DNA from: Cyanophora paradoxa
Lineage: Eukaryota; Glaucocystophyceae; Cyanophorales; Cyanophoraceae
NCBI GenBank assembly: GCA_004431415.1
Contig: QPMI01000457.1
Coordinates: 430,331-494,330 of the forward strand
DNA: 64,000 bases
Reading direction: 5' to 3'
Below the pieces are notes generated by a model, which worked only from the letters and a program-made list of their open reading frames with translations, made no database searches and was not told where the DNA came from. Positions 44,201 to 55,149 of this stretch are shown piece by piece; positions within the stretch are counted from its first letter, which is position 1, and each line of letters starts with the position of its first letter. The position numbers were made by a program, and so were the translations under genes.

Positions 44201-45607
44201 ATGGGCGCCGGCTCGTCCGCGCGGTCGCGCTATCCCGCCGCCGAGATCGTGGGTGAGGTGGAAGTGACGCCCCCGCCGAAGAAGGGGCCCAGGCCTCCGC
44301 CCCCGCGCGCCCCGCCCGCCCCGATGCCCCCGCTCGTCGAGGTCCGCTTCCTCACGTGCACTCGTAGTTCAGATCTAAATCTGTCGCCCGTGCCGCTGAG
44401 CTTCGAGCTGAGCGCGGTGCCGCCGCAGCCGCTGCCGCCGGCGCCGCCGGTGCTGTACGCGTTCGAGGCGTGCCCGGAGTGCGCCCGCCTGGAGCTGAGC
44501 CTGCGCCACTGCAAGATCCGCTACGAGCGCCGCGAGGAGGAGCCGCTCGAGCTCCGCCTCCCCTGGTGCGCCCACGACCGCCGCGCCCGAGCCGGTTCGG
44601 GGTCCAGCCGGCCTGGCCTGCCCGCAGCACATTCCTAGAGCCAGCTCCCATCGCTTCTCTAAAACGAATGCCCGCCCCCTTCTAGGTACGTCGTGACGAC
44701 GGAGCGCCCCGTCCCGCGGCTGCACCACGGCCGCCACGTCCTCGAGGACCTCCCCTCTATCCTCCAGCACATCGCGCGTACCCCTCCCCAGCGCCGGCTC
44801 GACGTACCCCCTTCCCGACTGACTTCGCCCCCGCAGGAGAAGCTCCCCGGCGCCGCTGCCCTGCTGCCCATCGTTCGCCCATCTACCCCCCCCCCCCCCC
44901 CCCCCTCCGGATTCGAACGCGGGCCGCAGGACTTCGAGGCGCGGGCGCGCGTGCGCGTGTTCCTCCTGTCGGCCTCGAACCGCCTCACGGCCCTCGTCCG
45001 CGGCGCCGTCGCCGCCGCCGCCGCCGCGATTGCGAGCGCCGAGGGCGGGGACGGGGCGGCGGAGGCGGCGGCGGCGCCCGCTGCGCGCCCCGTGGGGGAG
45101 CTGGCCTCAGAGATCGGGCGGCGCTGGGCGAGCTGGCGGCGCAGGCGGACCCTATGGGCGCGCCCCTCTTCGCGTTCCTGCCCTCCGCCGCCGACTTCTG
45201 CCTGCTGCCCTCGTCTGGGAGCTCCGCGCCGCCCTCGCCGCCGCCGGCGGGCCGCCTCTGCCCCTCCCGCCCCGCCTCCAGGCCTGGCTCCCCGCCGCCG
45301 AGGCCGCCGCCGCCGCCCTGGGCGTCCGCGAGCCGCCCGCGGGGCCCCTGCTTCAGCTCGCCGCCGCCCGCCTCAAGAAGGCCCCGCGCCCCGGCCCCGC
45401 GGCCCCGCGCGCCCCTTAGCAGCCCCGCTCGTCCACACGTTGACGTTGCTGCTACAGCCAAACGCGATTCATTCGACCCCAGGCCCCTCGAGCTCTAGAT
45501 CTAGATCAGATCTCGATCTATTGATCATGATCATCGATACTGCTGCCGTGCGCGCCCCGTACACGTGCACGCTAGTAAAAAGGGGCCGACTCGGCGAACT
45601 GATCTAA
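44201..45607 (+). CDS. GST/thioredoxin-fold protein; last exon frame-disrupted
   Basis: Exons 44201-44565, 44686-44773, 44837-44872 (36 nt) and 44930 onward join in phase; the second intron is GC-AG (donor 44774). The N-terminus MGAGSSARS fits N-myristoylation (Gly2, Ser6). The fold is GST-N like: VLYAFEACPECARLELSLRH with a CPEC redox-type motif, KIRYERREEEPLELRLPW, then TTERPVPRLHHGRHVLEDLP, the 'vPvL..g..l.dS..I' part. The C-terminal helices begin DFEARARVRVFLLSASNRL. Near 45117 this copy lacks one G, and near 45210 one C, relative to the tandem copy at 46590, which keeps GELAAQADPMGAPLFAF and ends ...GPAAPRAP. In this copy the frame runs on to a stop at 45607. It may be a membrane-anchored glutathione- or redox-related protein. 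The shifts may be real or homopolymer errors. Confidence 0.6.
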
Positions 45608-48078
45608 TTACGACCTAGCTGAGACCTGTTATATTTGATCGGCCACCGCTCTAATATTTCTTCGTGTCTGTCATCCCCTGTCACTAGATCTGCTCAGTCT
45701 GGTTCGTTTATTATCTCTTCTCGATCTGTCTCCGTGTCTTTCCTTTTTTATAGTCGATTTTGGCTCTTTGTCCAGTCTTTCTGCGTGCTCTTGTCTTAGT
45801 TCTTTTGCTTTTTTTGCCCCTGTGCCCCCTGGGCAGCCCCCGCAGTGCTGGTGCCTAGAGACTGTGGCCGGTAATTCACCAAAAAAATAATTCCGTCGAC
45901 CTAATTGCGATCTAACTGCGATCTAATTCAAATAGGTCTCAGTTAGATCGCAATTCGATCGCCGCTGCCCGCGGCCGGCCCGGCGGGGGCTGCCCCGCGC
46001 TCCCCCGCCGCCCGGCCAGCCCCCACCCCCGCCCCAACCTCTTCTAGCCTCGAGCTCCTCTTTCGAATTCTAGCCGATCGCGAGCGCCTCGAAAACAGCT
46101 CGCGATCGCCTTTAGCTATAGCTAGGCCTGGCGCCAGCCTGGCGCCGGCGTCTGACGGCTAGCGCTCGCCCGGCCGCGGGCCACCCGGTGACCGCCTTCA
46201 AGGCTTCTGGAGCTCTGCTTTTCTTCCATTTGAACGGACGCAACGTTTTCAAGGCTTCTGGAGCTCTGCTTTTCTTCCATTTGAACGGGCGCAACGTTAA
46301 CGGTCCTTCAAGTTTGCTCCTTTCCCTGACCTCTAGATCCCCGGATTAATGATCAAGCCATTGATATTGCCCCGAAATGGAACGTGAATTTCCCTTCCCC
46401 CGACCCCGCGCGCAGCAGCGTGCACGATATCGATCTAGCACGACCCCTTACGAGCGCGCGCCGCAGCGGGCCCTTCATCTATTCCAGTCTTTCCTTTCCC
46501 ACCTTCGCCCCGCGGCCGGGCCCCCAATTGCAACCCACCGCCCCCCCCCCCCCCCCCCCACCGCCCCCCCCCACCCCCACCCCCCCCCTCAGAGATCGGG
46601 GCGGCGCTGGGCGAGCTGGCGGCGCAGGCGGACCCTATGGGCGCGCCCCTCTTCGCGTTCCTGCCCTCCGCCGCCGACTTCTGCCTGCTGCCCCTCGTCT
46701 GGGAGCTCCGCGCCGCCCTCGCCGCCGCCGGCGGGCCGCCTCTGCCCCTCCCGCCCCGCCTCCAGGCCTGGCTCCCCGCCGCCGAGGCCGCCGCCGCCGC
46801 CCTGGGCGTCCGCGAGCCGCCCGCGGGGCCCCTGCTTCAGCTCGCCGCCGCCCGCCTCAAGAAGGCCCCGCGCCCCGGCCCCGCGGCCCCGCGCGCCCCT
46901 TAGCAGCCCCGCTCGTCCACACGTTGACGTTGCTGCTACAGCCAAACGCGATTCATTCGACCCCAGGCCCCTCGAGCTCTAGATCTAGATCAGATCTCGA
47001 TCTATTGATCATGATCATCGATACTGCTGCCGTGCGCGCCCCGTACACGTGCACGCTAGTAAAAAGGGGCCGACTCGGCGAACTGATCTAATTACGACCT
47101 AGCTGAGACCTGTTATATTTGATCGGCCACCGCTCTAATATTTCTTCGTGTCTGTCATCCCCTGTCACTAGATCTGCTCAGTCTGGTTCGTTTATTATCT
47201 CTTCTCGATCTGTCTCCGTGTCTTTCCTTTTTTATAGTCGATTTTGGCTCTTTGTCCAGTCTTTCTGCGTGCTCTTGTCTTAGTTCTTTTGCTTTTTTTG
47301 CCCCTGTGCCCCCTGGGCAGCCCCCGCAGTGCTGGTGCCTAGAGACTGTGGCCGGTAATTCACCAAAAAAATAATTCCGTCGACCTAATTGCGATCTAAC
47401 TGCGATCTAATTCAAATAGGTCTCAGTTAGATCGCAATTCGATCGCCGCTGCCCGCGGCCGGCCCGGCGGGGGCTGCCCCGCGCTCCCCCGCCGCCCCGG
47501 CCAGCCCCCACCCCCCGCCCCAACCTCTTCTAGCCTCGAGCTCCTCTTTCGAATTCTAGCCGATCGCGAGCGCCTCGAAAACAGCTCGCGATCGCCTTTA
47601 GCTATAGCTAGGCCTGGCGCCAGCCTGGCGCCGGCGTCTGACGGCTAGCGCTCGCCCGGCCGCGGGCCACCCGGTGACCGCCTTCAAGGCTTCTGGAGCT
47701 CTGCTTTTCTTCCATTTGAACGGACGCAACGTTTTCAAGGCTTCTGGAGCTCTGCTTTTCTTCCATTTGAACGGGCGCAACGTTAACGGTCCTTCAAGTT
47801 TGCTCCTTTCCCTGACCTCTAGATCCCCGGATTAATGATCAAGCCATTGATATTGCCCCGAAATGGAACGTGAATTTCCCTTCCCCCGACCCCGCGCGCA
47901 GCAGCGTGCACGATATCGATCTAGCACGACCCCTTACGAGCGCGCGCCGCAGCGGGCCCTTCATCTATTCCAGTCTTTCCTTTCCCACCTTCGCCCCCGC
48001 GGCCGGGCCCCCAATTGCAACCCACCGCCCCCCCCCCCCCCACCGCCCCCCCCCCACCCCCCCCCCCCCCACCCCCAC
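45108..48078 (+). repeat. 1.48-kb tandem duplication (two copies)
   Basis: Copy 1 is 45108-46589 and copy 2 is 46590-about 48078, offset 1482-1485 nt and nearly identical. Each has the 3' end of the GST-like last exon, an AT-rich stretch with a 16-nt perfect inverted repeat (45903-45918 and 45940-45955 in copy 1), a doubled 49-nt motif containing TTCAAGGCTTCTGGAGCTCT, and a poly-C/CCCCCA tract at the end. Copy 2 follows the poly-C tract directly as '...CCCCTCAG|AGATCGGGG'. Most differences between copies are in homopolymer length. Confidence 0.9.
46590..46903 (+). pseudogene. Duplicated 3' exon of the GST-like gene, frame intact but orphaned
   Basis: This copy reads without interruption as EIGAALGELAAQADPMGAPL through LPLVWELRAALAAAGG to TAG 46901-46903. 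It has no upstream GST exons of its own. The poly-C tract ending in CTCAG in front of it looks like a strong 3' splice site, so splicing from the upstream exons into this copy is conceivable. Confidence 0.45.
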
Positions 48079-48105
48079 CCCCCACCCCACCCCCACCCCC
48101 ACAAT

Positions 48106-48207
48106 TGCAACCCCCTGCTGTACATATATTCATATTATATATTATATTAGCTTCACACACACACACATATATATATAGCAGTGCACGCCGGCGCGCGCGC
48201 GCGCGCG
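48106..48207. repeat. Simple sequences: CA/TA and GC dinucleotide runs
   Basis: (CA)6 followed by (TA)5 at about 48155-48178, then (GC)n at 48190-48207, next to the stop codon of the minus-strand orphan gene. The alternating purine-pyrimidine tract is Z-DNA-prone. Confidence 0.8.
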
Positions 48208-49980
48208 TCAGGCGTCGGCGAGGAGGGCGGCCTCGGCGTCGGCGGCGAGCTCCGCCTGCACCGCGTCGATGGCCGTCTCGTCCTCCAGCTCCAGCTCGGG
48301 GCCCGCCCCCGCCTGCCGCGGCGCTCAGGATCATGATCAGCGGAGGGGCGGGCGGGCGGGCGTGCGCGCACTCGTACCTCGAGGGCGGCGAGGTCCACGG
48401 CCCCGGCGGTCTCGTCCAGGTGGCTGGACACGTAGTCGGCAAAGGCTTCCCGGACCCTACCCCAGGCGGCCGCCCGCCCCGATCAGACCCCGCTCAAGAA
48501 TGGTTCAAGACCAACTGAGCAACTGCGCAGGACTCACCTATTATCACCAATGAATTCCCCCGGGGCTTTATAGTCACGAATATTTCCGCTAGAGTAGATG
48601 TCGTAGCAAGTTCCACTCTTCAGAGGTTCGCCATCAGCTGTCTTGTTTTGGATCGCCAGCGACGCCTTTCGAGACTCTCGAGGTCCGCCTGCATACTCCA
48701 TAGCATACTGCGGGTCACGATCATGATGATCATGACGAATTTGAACTTGAAGAACCCCAGAACGTTAACTATTACCTTATGGCAAAACTTGGCGAATTCG
48801 CCATAGGGCCCTTCAATGCCCGTTGTTATGAAGCGCGGGTCCCCGCCGCAGTCCCAGTCCTGTACGTACGGGTGCAGGCACAGATTAATATCAAGACCGT
48901 CGGACTCGGCGGCGTTTCTAGATCTGGCGCCGCGGGCCGGCCCGGGGCCGGGCCGGCCGGGCCCGGCCCGGCCGCGGCTCGAGTACTAGTCGTCAGGACC
49001 AACTCGGCCGGCCGCGGGTCGCAAAGATCTAGATCCAGACCAACTCTGCATAGATGGGCACAATTTGACGCACGGTAAAGCACATCATGGTCTCCTCGCC
49101 TGCCGCATGGTGTCATACGAAGTCACTGAGTCGGGACTAATTCATTTATAATTAGACTCATGATCAGTGACTAATATACTCTGATATATATAGTTAGGTC
49201 GATGCGAATTCGAACGCACCCTTCATCACCCAGGTTTTGATGTACTTTCCGGAGCTCGAGGTCAAGTTGCTCCCAACCTCGATGGCCGTCTGACCGTCGC
49301 GATCGGAAAGATAAGTCGGAGACGGGGGGCCGCGGGCCAGGTCGTGCAACTTCTAAATCAAATTTCGGCTTGTATATGTGAGATCGATTCGATTGCACGA
49401 ATGCGACACGCGCGGCAGGCCTAGAGCGCCCGCCTGCATGGGGTGACCTAGGCCTGTTGGGGATCCCAAACATGGGCTCGCACGCGCGCGGCCACTCACC
49501 CCAAGCGATAGGCACTCGTCGCCTCCATTGAACTGGATATGCGTTCCGCCAGCGGACTTGCACCTGCGTGTTCGAGCGCGCTTGTAATTAGCGAGAGCGA
49601 TGCGGTCAGCGCCAAATGCAGAATTCCGATATCGATCGTGATTCACTCCATCTCATGCATATGATCATGTATATATAGGCGCGGCATCGCGTGCGCAAAA
49701 ACTTGCCAACGGCGGCAGATCTGCAAACGGAATGATCCTTGCATCAACACGTTCACGCGCACCACTCTTCATAGTAAGCCTTGGCGTCCTCAAGGTTTCC
49801 CGCGTTGATCTTCGACTTCGTAAACCCATCCGCTTGACCCGGGGAAAGGATGCCCTCCTTCACGTTGTCCGATGTGACGAGTTCGGCCGAGTCGCAGGGG
49901 CCTTTCGGGGGCTGCAGGGGATCGTGTTTCACGGGGGCGATCGGCAAGGTGTAGCATCTGCTGCTCTTTGCGTTGCCCAT
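48208..49980 (-). CDS. Eight-exon orphan protein, 306 residues
   Basis: The complete model is complement(join(48208..48312, 48378..48456, 48538..48707, 48776..48904, 49074..49099, 49220..49349, 49500..49563, 49763..49980)). All seven introns are GT-AG, every phase matches, and the total is 921 nt including TGA. The start MGNAKSSRCYTLPIAP fits N-myristoylation (Gly2, Ser6). Landmarks in order are NAGNLEDAKAYYEEWCKSAG, FNGGDECLSLG, YLSDRDGQTAIEVGSN, KYIKTWVMKGEETMMCFT, VQDWDCGGDPRFITTG, SGTCYDIYSSGNIRDYKAPG and an acidic Ala/Glu-rich C-terminus (GPELELEDETAIDAVQAELA). Cysteines are numerous and it has no obvious membrane segment. I recognise no family; DRDGQTAIEVG faintly resembles an ankyrin helix but is not enough. 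One exon is only 26 nt. Confidence 0.75.
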
Positions 49981-50035
49981 GCTGCTGCTGCTGCTGCTCA
50001 GCGGCTACTGCTGCTGCTGCTGCTGCTCTCCACTG
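49981..50035. repeat. CTG/CAG microsatellite directly upstream of the orphan gene
   Basis: Two interrupted (CTG)5-7 runs begin immediately before the start codon at 49980, on the complementary strand (CAG/GCA in the mRNA sense). They would lie in the 5' untranslated region. Confidence 0.8.
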
Positions 50036-50194
50036 AGTCTCCAGACGCACGCGCGCGTTAACTAGACACTCTCCTGAGAGTCACTGAGAGTGCGCGCGAG
50101 AGTCTTGGCATGGACTCTTAGCTGTATCATAGTACCGGTAGTATACCGCAGTGCACCGGTACCTGCACATGGTACCGGTATTGCACTGCGCACG

Positions 50195-50300
50195 TGCAGA
50201 GTCACTGCAGACTCATGATCACACTGCAGAGTCACTGCAGACTCTGATGAGAGTCACTGCAGACTCAGTGCAGAGTCAGTGCAGAGTCACTGCAGACGGT
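50195..50300. repeat. Array of GAGTCACTGCAGACTC words
   Basis: The imperfect palindrome GAGTCACTGCAGACTC occurs three times (with a shortened fourth) between 50200 and 50295, separated by 8-20 nt. Each unit can pair GAGTC with GACTC. Related 'GAGTCAGTGCA' words lie between. Confidence 0.7.
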
Positions 50301-50693
50301 GCAGTGCTGCCAGTGCACTGCGCGCATGCGGGCCCGTCTGCGGCACGTGCGCGGTCACCGCCGGTCACACGTGCACGCCGCGCGCGGTGCACGTCCGCCG
50401 TCCGGTACTGTAATTTCAGTCTGTAAATTGCAAATTACTGGTAGTACGTATACGCTGCGATCATGAATGAATCATGATGCATGTACGTATACGCCGCGAT
50501 CGATCGACCGTCGGACGTACGGTATACGTACGTACGTCGCGAATCGCGATCGCGACTCGCGAGTCGCGACTCGCGACTCGGCGACTCACTGAGGCTGTTT
50601 TCCGGTTGCAGGTCAAGTCTTACATATCAATGGCGAAATGGAGGACTTGCCGGGCCGAGTTCGGTACTTTCCGCGAACCGGTGGTACTTTTCG

Positions 50694-52393
50694 CCAACCG
50701 ACAGTCCGGTAGACTTAAGTCTTTGGCGCGGTTTTCCCAAACACAGCACGCCGGCCCGAGTCAGCTCCTGCCGGCGGCTGCCTATATTTAACAAATATAT
50801 GCAGTTAACCGTATATACCCAAATATATAATTCTTTTACTCAAGACTTGCGTGACCTCACGCTCTTGGTGATTGGCCAGGCGCACGTGTGCCTCACGTGT
50901 GCCGCCCATCAGCACTACCCCTCGCCTTCGTGCGCACCAACTTTCCGCCCGGCTAGCTCGCTCCGCTCGCTCCAGCGCTCGGCCTTCGCGCGCTCCACGT
51001 GCTCGGGACGCATGTGCGACGCTCTCCCTCGCTTGTCGCCGCCCGCCGCAGACAAACGCTCATCGAAGGCGATCCTGCGGCGCGCGTCTTCCGTCAACGC
51101 TCTCCCCGTGCTTAAGATGCATGTAACAAGCTCTAGACGTGCCGGTGCGCCAGGCCTGCCGCTGGATCGGTCCCGGTTGTTCGAATCGCGGTTTTCGCCC
51201 ATCCGGCGCGGTTTCGCCGCCCCGGTGCCGCCCGTGTCCCCGGGTGTGTTTCCCCATCCTTGTGCATGCTTTAGAACACCGCTGCATGCCCAGAAAGAGT
51301 GCCGCACTCGTGAAAGAAAGTTCGAGGTGCCTTGGACACGGGCCACACGGGCGAGCGCTACATCGAAGGGGGGGCCGGGCGAGCGGTGCCAGAAGCTAGT
51401 AAACATGCCTACGTACGCCTCGGAATGGCGCTGCGTGCGATTCCGGCCCGGGGCCGCCGCCAAGGTGAAGGACTGCGCCTGGGTGGCGGTGGTGGTCCAT
51501 CAGCCGGCGGCGAACTGGTCGAAGAAGAGAACGGAAAGGAAGTATAGCACCTATACATCATGAAACGACGATGCGCGACCGGCGGGCGAGCCCCCCGTCG
51601 TCGGGCGGTCAAGGACTCCGCGGTGCTGCGCACGCGGAGGCAGTCAGGTTGGCTGCCCTACGTGCAGGCAGCGCGCTGGCTTACGAGTCGTTTCTATATC
51701 CTTAGATGCATCGTTTGTGTGTCTCGGAGCCGAATGGCGCGCGGCATTGTCTCGGTCTGCACATGGCGGGAGGCGACATGTCTCAGGGTTCGGAGGCGAC
51801 GCAGGCGATCTGCTCACGCACCGACATGATGTAGAGCATCTAGAGATGCCTGGGAAGTGTCGCTGCCAGCGCCCGCGATGGGCGCAGCGGACTCCGACGT
51901 CCCTCCCGCGGCATTTCCTTCTGCGCCTTGGTTAGCCTACGTGCGGTAGGGGCGTGACTGCGAGCAATAGGCATGAAAGCATACCATAAGTGGATGTAGC
52001 TGGGTGCGGCTGGGCTGGCACGTGGGCAGAAGAAGATGACTTTCGAACTGCGGCCACCGCCATGCCTAGCCTCCTCTTTGGCCATTGCTAGAGCTGCCTA
52101 GCGTGCGTAGGAGGCGGATCGCTGTCGCTTATGCAGCTAGGCTGCTCAGGCCGCTCGCTGCCACGCACGAGGTCGCGGGGGTACGAGCGCGAAGGAAAGT
52201 TTGCCGTACCCACAAAGTTGAGTTGGAATTTGCATACTACTGCGAGTCGAGTCAAAAAGTCCGAGTCAAAAACTCGGGCGTTTTGCCTGATTGGTCAAAT
52301 AAACTCAATCCACCGGCGCAGGTACCGGTCCTGTTGGACCGGCGTGCTGTGAAAATCGCGCCAAAGACTTAAGTCTACCGGACTGTCGGTTGG
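50694..52393. mobile_element. 1.7-kb element with 37-nt perfect terminal inverted repeats
   Basis: The 37 nt at 50694-50730 recur as exact reverse complement at 52357-52393. Outer ends are CCAACCGACAGTCCGGTAGA on both strands. The similarity continues inward with mismatches ('TTTTC...CAGCACGCCGG'). The interior is GC-rich with long open frames (the longest on the plus strand ends at 51563), but none shows a transposase motif I recognise. No obvious target duplication flanks the repeats. It is probably a non-autonomous or diverged DNA transposon. Confidence 0.6.
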
Positions 52394-55140
52394 GACTGTT
52401 GGTTCGTGTTATCGAGCTTCATAGCTAGCGAGATCTAGAGGGGTACCGGTAGGTATACACAGACTACAGCGCTAGCGCTAGCACTAGCCATATGCATAGT
52501 GCACTGCCGCCTAGTCCCTAGGCCCTATAGCTACGTATACTAGCCTACGTATACTAGCCCTATAGCTAGGCCCTACGTATACTAGCTATAGCTAGTCCAA
52601 GTCCTAGGCCCTAGCTAGCTATATAGCGCTAGTTGTATGCCGGCAGCTGGGCCGGCGCCATGTACATAAGACATAGCTAGCGGTAACATGCATATATATG
52701 TACATACTACATAGCTAGCGGTGGCTAGCGCTACCGTGGCACCGCGGTACCCCCCAGGGCGCCAGGCCAGTCTTCAGGCAAACACTGCGGCAAACGGGCT
52801 GTTCCGGTTGAGCCTCCTAGGCAAGACTTGACCGGCGTCCTAGGACCCGAACAAATAGCCACCACCGGCGAAGCGACAGCCCCGGTAAAGTCCAAGTCCG
52901 CCGCCTGTGTTCAGCATCCGGAAAACAGCCTGAGTCATCATCGCGAATCGCCGAGTCGATGGCCAGTCCCGGGTCGACGTCGGTGACGGTCGGTCCGACG
53001 GTCACGAAAAAAATGCCCGCGCACGAGGGTGGTTGGAGCCTACTTAGAGGCTTGGAGCCTTGTTGGAGCGTTGGAGCCTAGTTGGAGGGCAATGGAGGCT
53101 GGCCTCTTCGAATTCCAACTTACAAGTTCATGCAGAAAAAACGCGAAGTACCGCCGAAACTTGCAAGTTGCATGAAAAAAAACGCGAAGTACTGCAAAAA
53201 AAACAATTGCATGCGCAAACTCCAATGTTACGGTGTTACCCCAATGTAACCCCATGCGCATGCATGGCGCGGGCGCCGGGCCGGCGCCGCCCGGCGGGGC
53301 CGCCGCCGGCCCCGCCGCCGGCGCCGGGCGCCGCCGGCGGGCGGCCTACTAGTACTAGGCTAGCCTACAGCTGCCTATAGCTATTAGCTACTAGTAGCCT
53401 ACTACCGCGGGCCCGGCCCGCGGCGCGCCGGCGGCCCGGCGGCGCCCGGCGCCGGCGCGGCGGCGCCAGGCGGGCCTGTGAGCGGCAGTCACTGAGTGAG
53501 CCTGGCCCTGACTCCTGAGAGTCCATGATGCTGAGACAACCCAGGTCGACGTCACTGTCACCGTGGCACCGCCGAGTCGGCGCCGACTCACCGGTACCCA
53601 TGGCCAGCCTCCCAGGCCGAGCCACTGATCCCCGGCCGGGCCGCCGAGCGCGCGAGCCGAGCGCGCGGCCGAACGCGTCGCTGCGCGCTCGCCTTTCAAG
53701 CTTGAATCTCTGCGCGCTCTCACTTCCGAAGCTCAGCGGCTAGTTCTGTGCGCTTCTATCCGACGCAGCCGGGCCGCGCGCCCGCCTCGAGCTCACAGTC
53801 CACGCCGCGGCGCACGTATATACTCCACCGACGATATATATACTCGAGCTCCACCGACGAGATGGGCCGCCGTGGTCCTCCCCGGCTATATATGTTCCGT
53901 GCGCGGGCCCCGCCTGGTTCCCTGTCTGTTGCTTGCATGAATTGTTAACGTTGCTTCAAGGCTTGCTGACTGCCTGGGGATCCGGAAGATGTCTACTGCT
54001 ACACGCTAGTTTAACACATCTGGAAATCGCAATAACTAGCGATCGTGAGCGTTGAGTAGGCCGAGGCGGAGCTCGCCATGGACGGATTCGGGTTCCTGGC
54101 CCATCGCATCTAATTGCGGATTGATTGCAGGTTTAACTTTACATCGTTACTCGGATTCCGACCGCAGAGCTCAAGATCGCATATCCTGCATGCTGGCCTC
54201 GCTGCAGCGGGTATGGTCGAGCTGTCTTTCAAGTTTCGACAACTTCGTGAAGAAAGTTTTCCGGTGCGCATTGAAATAGCAATGAAAGCCTCGTGTTGCG
54301 CACATCCTCGAGCAGCTGCAGGCAGCTGGGGGTGTTCTCGTCATTCCTTCCCGGGTTCCACCTGAGCTCAAGAATGCCGCACCGGAAGGGCAGCCTAGTG
54401 GCAGGTTGGACGACAGCTCGCAGCTCTTGATGCTCCTGCTGCGGACGACAGCTCGCAGCTCTTGTCAAAAATTGCGTCTTTGGACCGGATTGCCCTCATT
54501 TAAATTTCCATTTGCAACGAACTTCGGAACGAGCTCCCTAACTAACCTAAGGAATATTCAATGCGGTATGGCTAGCTATTGGCCAAGACGCTGTGGTTGC
54601 CGCGACTTGATGTTTATGATTGGCTATGGGGCGAGTGAATCCAGATCTGGTGCCCCACCGGTATCTCTTATTGCTTGCAATTGCGTATGCACGGTCTCCG
54701 CTTTCTCTCCTCTCGAGGCCAGACGTGCTCTCTCATGCATATGATCGTGGCTTCCACTGGAGCCAGGAATTAAGTTTACCACATGGTAAACTTGCAACTT
54801 CACTCACTTAGGGCTGACTTACCACACCTGTCTTTACCCCACCTAGGAAAGCCGCGCGGGGAGCACTGCTGCCGTGCTAAATGTGCTTAGCTAGGCATAA
54901 GTGCATGGGATCCATTGAGCGCCGATGGCCCGGTAGCTTCTGTGGTCCGTCGTGGATGCGAGCACAACTCGTCAAGAGAGCGACGCATGCGGGCTGCCTT
55001 GACTGGTTCAAGTGTTCTAAAAGGTCGTTTAGAGACGATTTGCAGCTTTTAAGGGGAGGTTGTTGGGCGGCCCGACCTCGGCCAACTTCACCCAGGCCCG
55101 ACCATTATGAGCTGGGCGCAGCGCACAGCGCTTTGAATGC
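52394..55140. other. Palindrome-rich spacer without a supported gene
   Basis: 52.4-52.75 kb is built almost entirely of short palindromes (CTAGCTAG, GTATAC, CCTAGG, AGCGCT). 53.27-53.48 kb is nearly pure GC with hairpin potential (GGCGCC, GCCGGC). 54.41-54.46 kb has a 35-nt tandem duplication ('GGACGACAGCTCGCAGCTCT' twice). No protein domain is recognisable. Confidence 0.4.
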
Positions 55141-55149
55141 GGTAAGCAT

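Noticed and set aside
46112-46294. Minus-strand 60-codon frame with KWKKSRAPEALK repeats in the duplicated region
   Set aside because: It arises from the 49-nt DNA tandem repeat, which is non-coding in context; identical in both duplicate copies and without a plausible gene around it.
49220-49349. Ankyrin repeat call for DRDGQTAIEVG in the eight-exon gene
   Set aside because: Only one short match; the rest of the joined protein shows no ankyrin repeats.
50195-50300. CRISPR-like array of direct repeats
   Set aside because: Repeats are 16-nt palindromes with irregular 8-20 nt gaps in a eukaryotic context and no cas genes.
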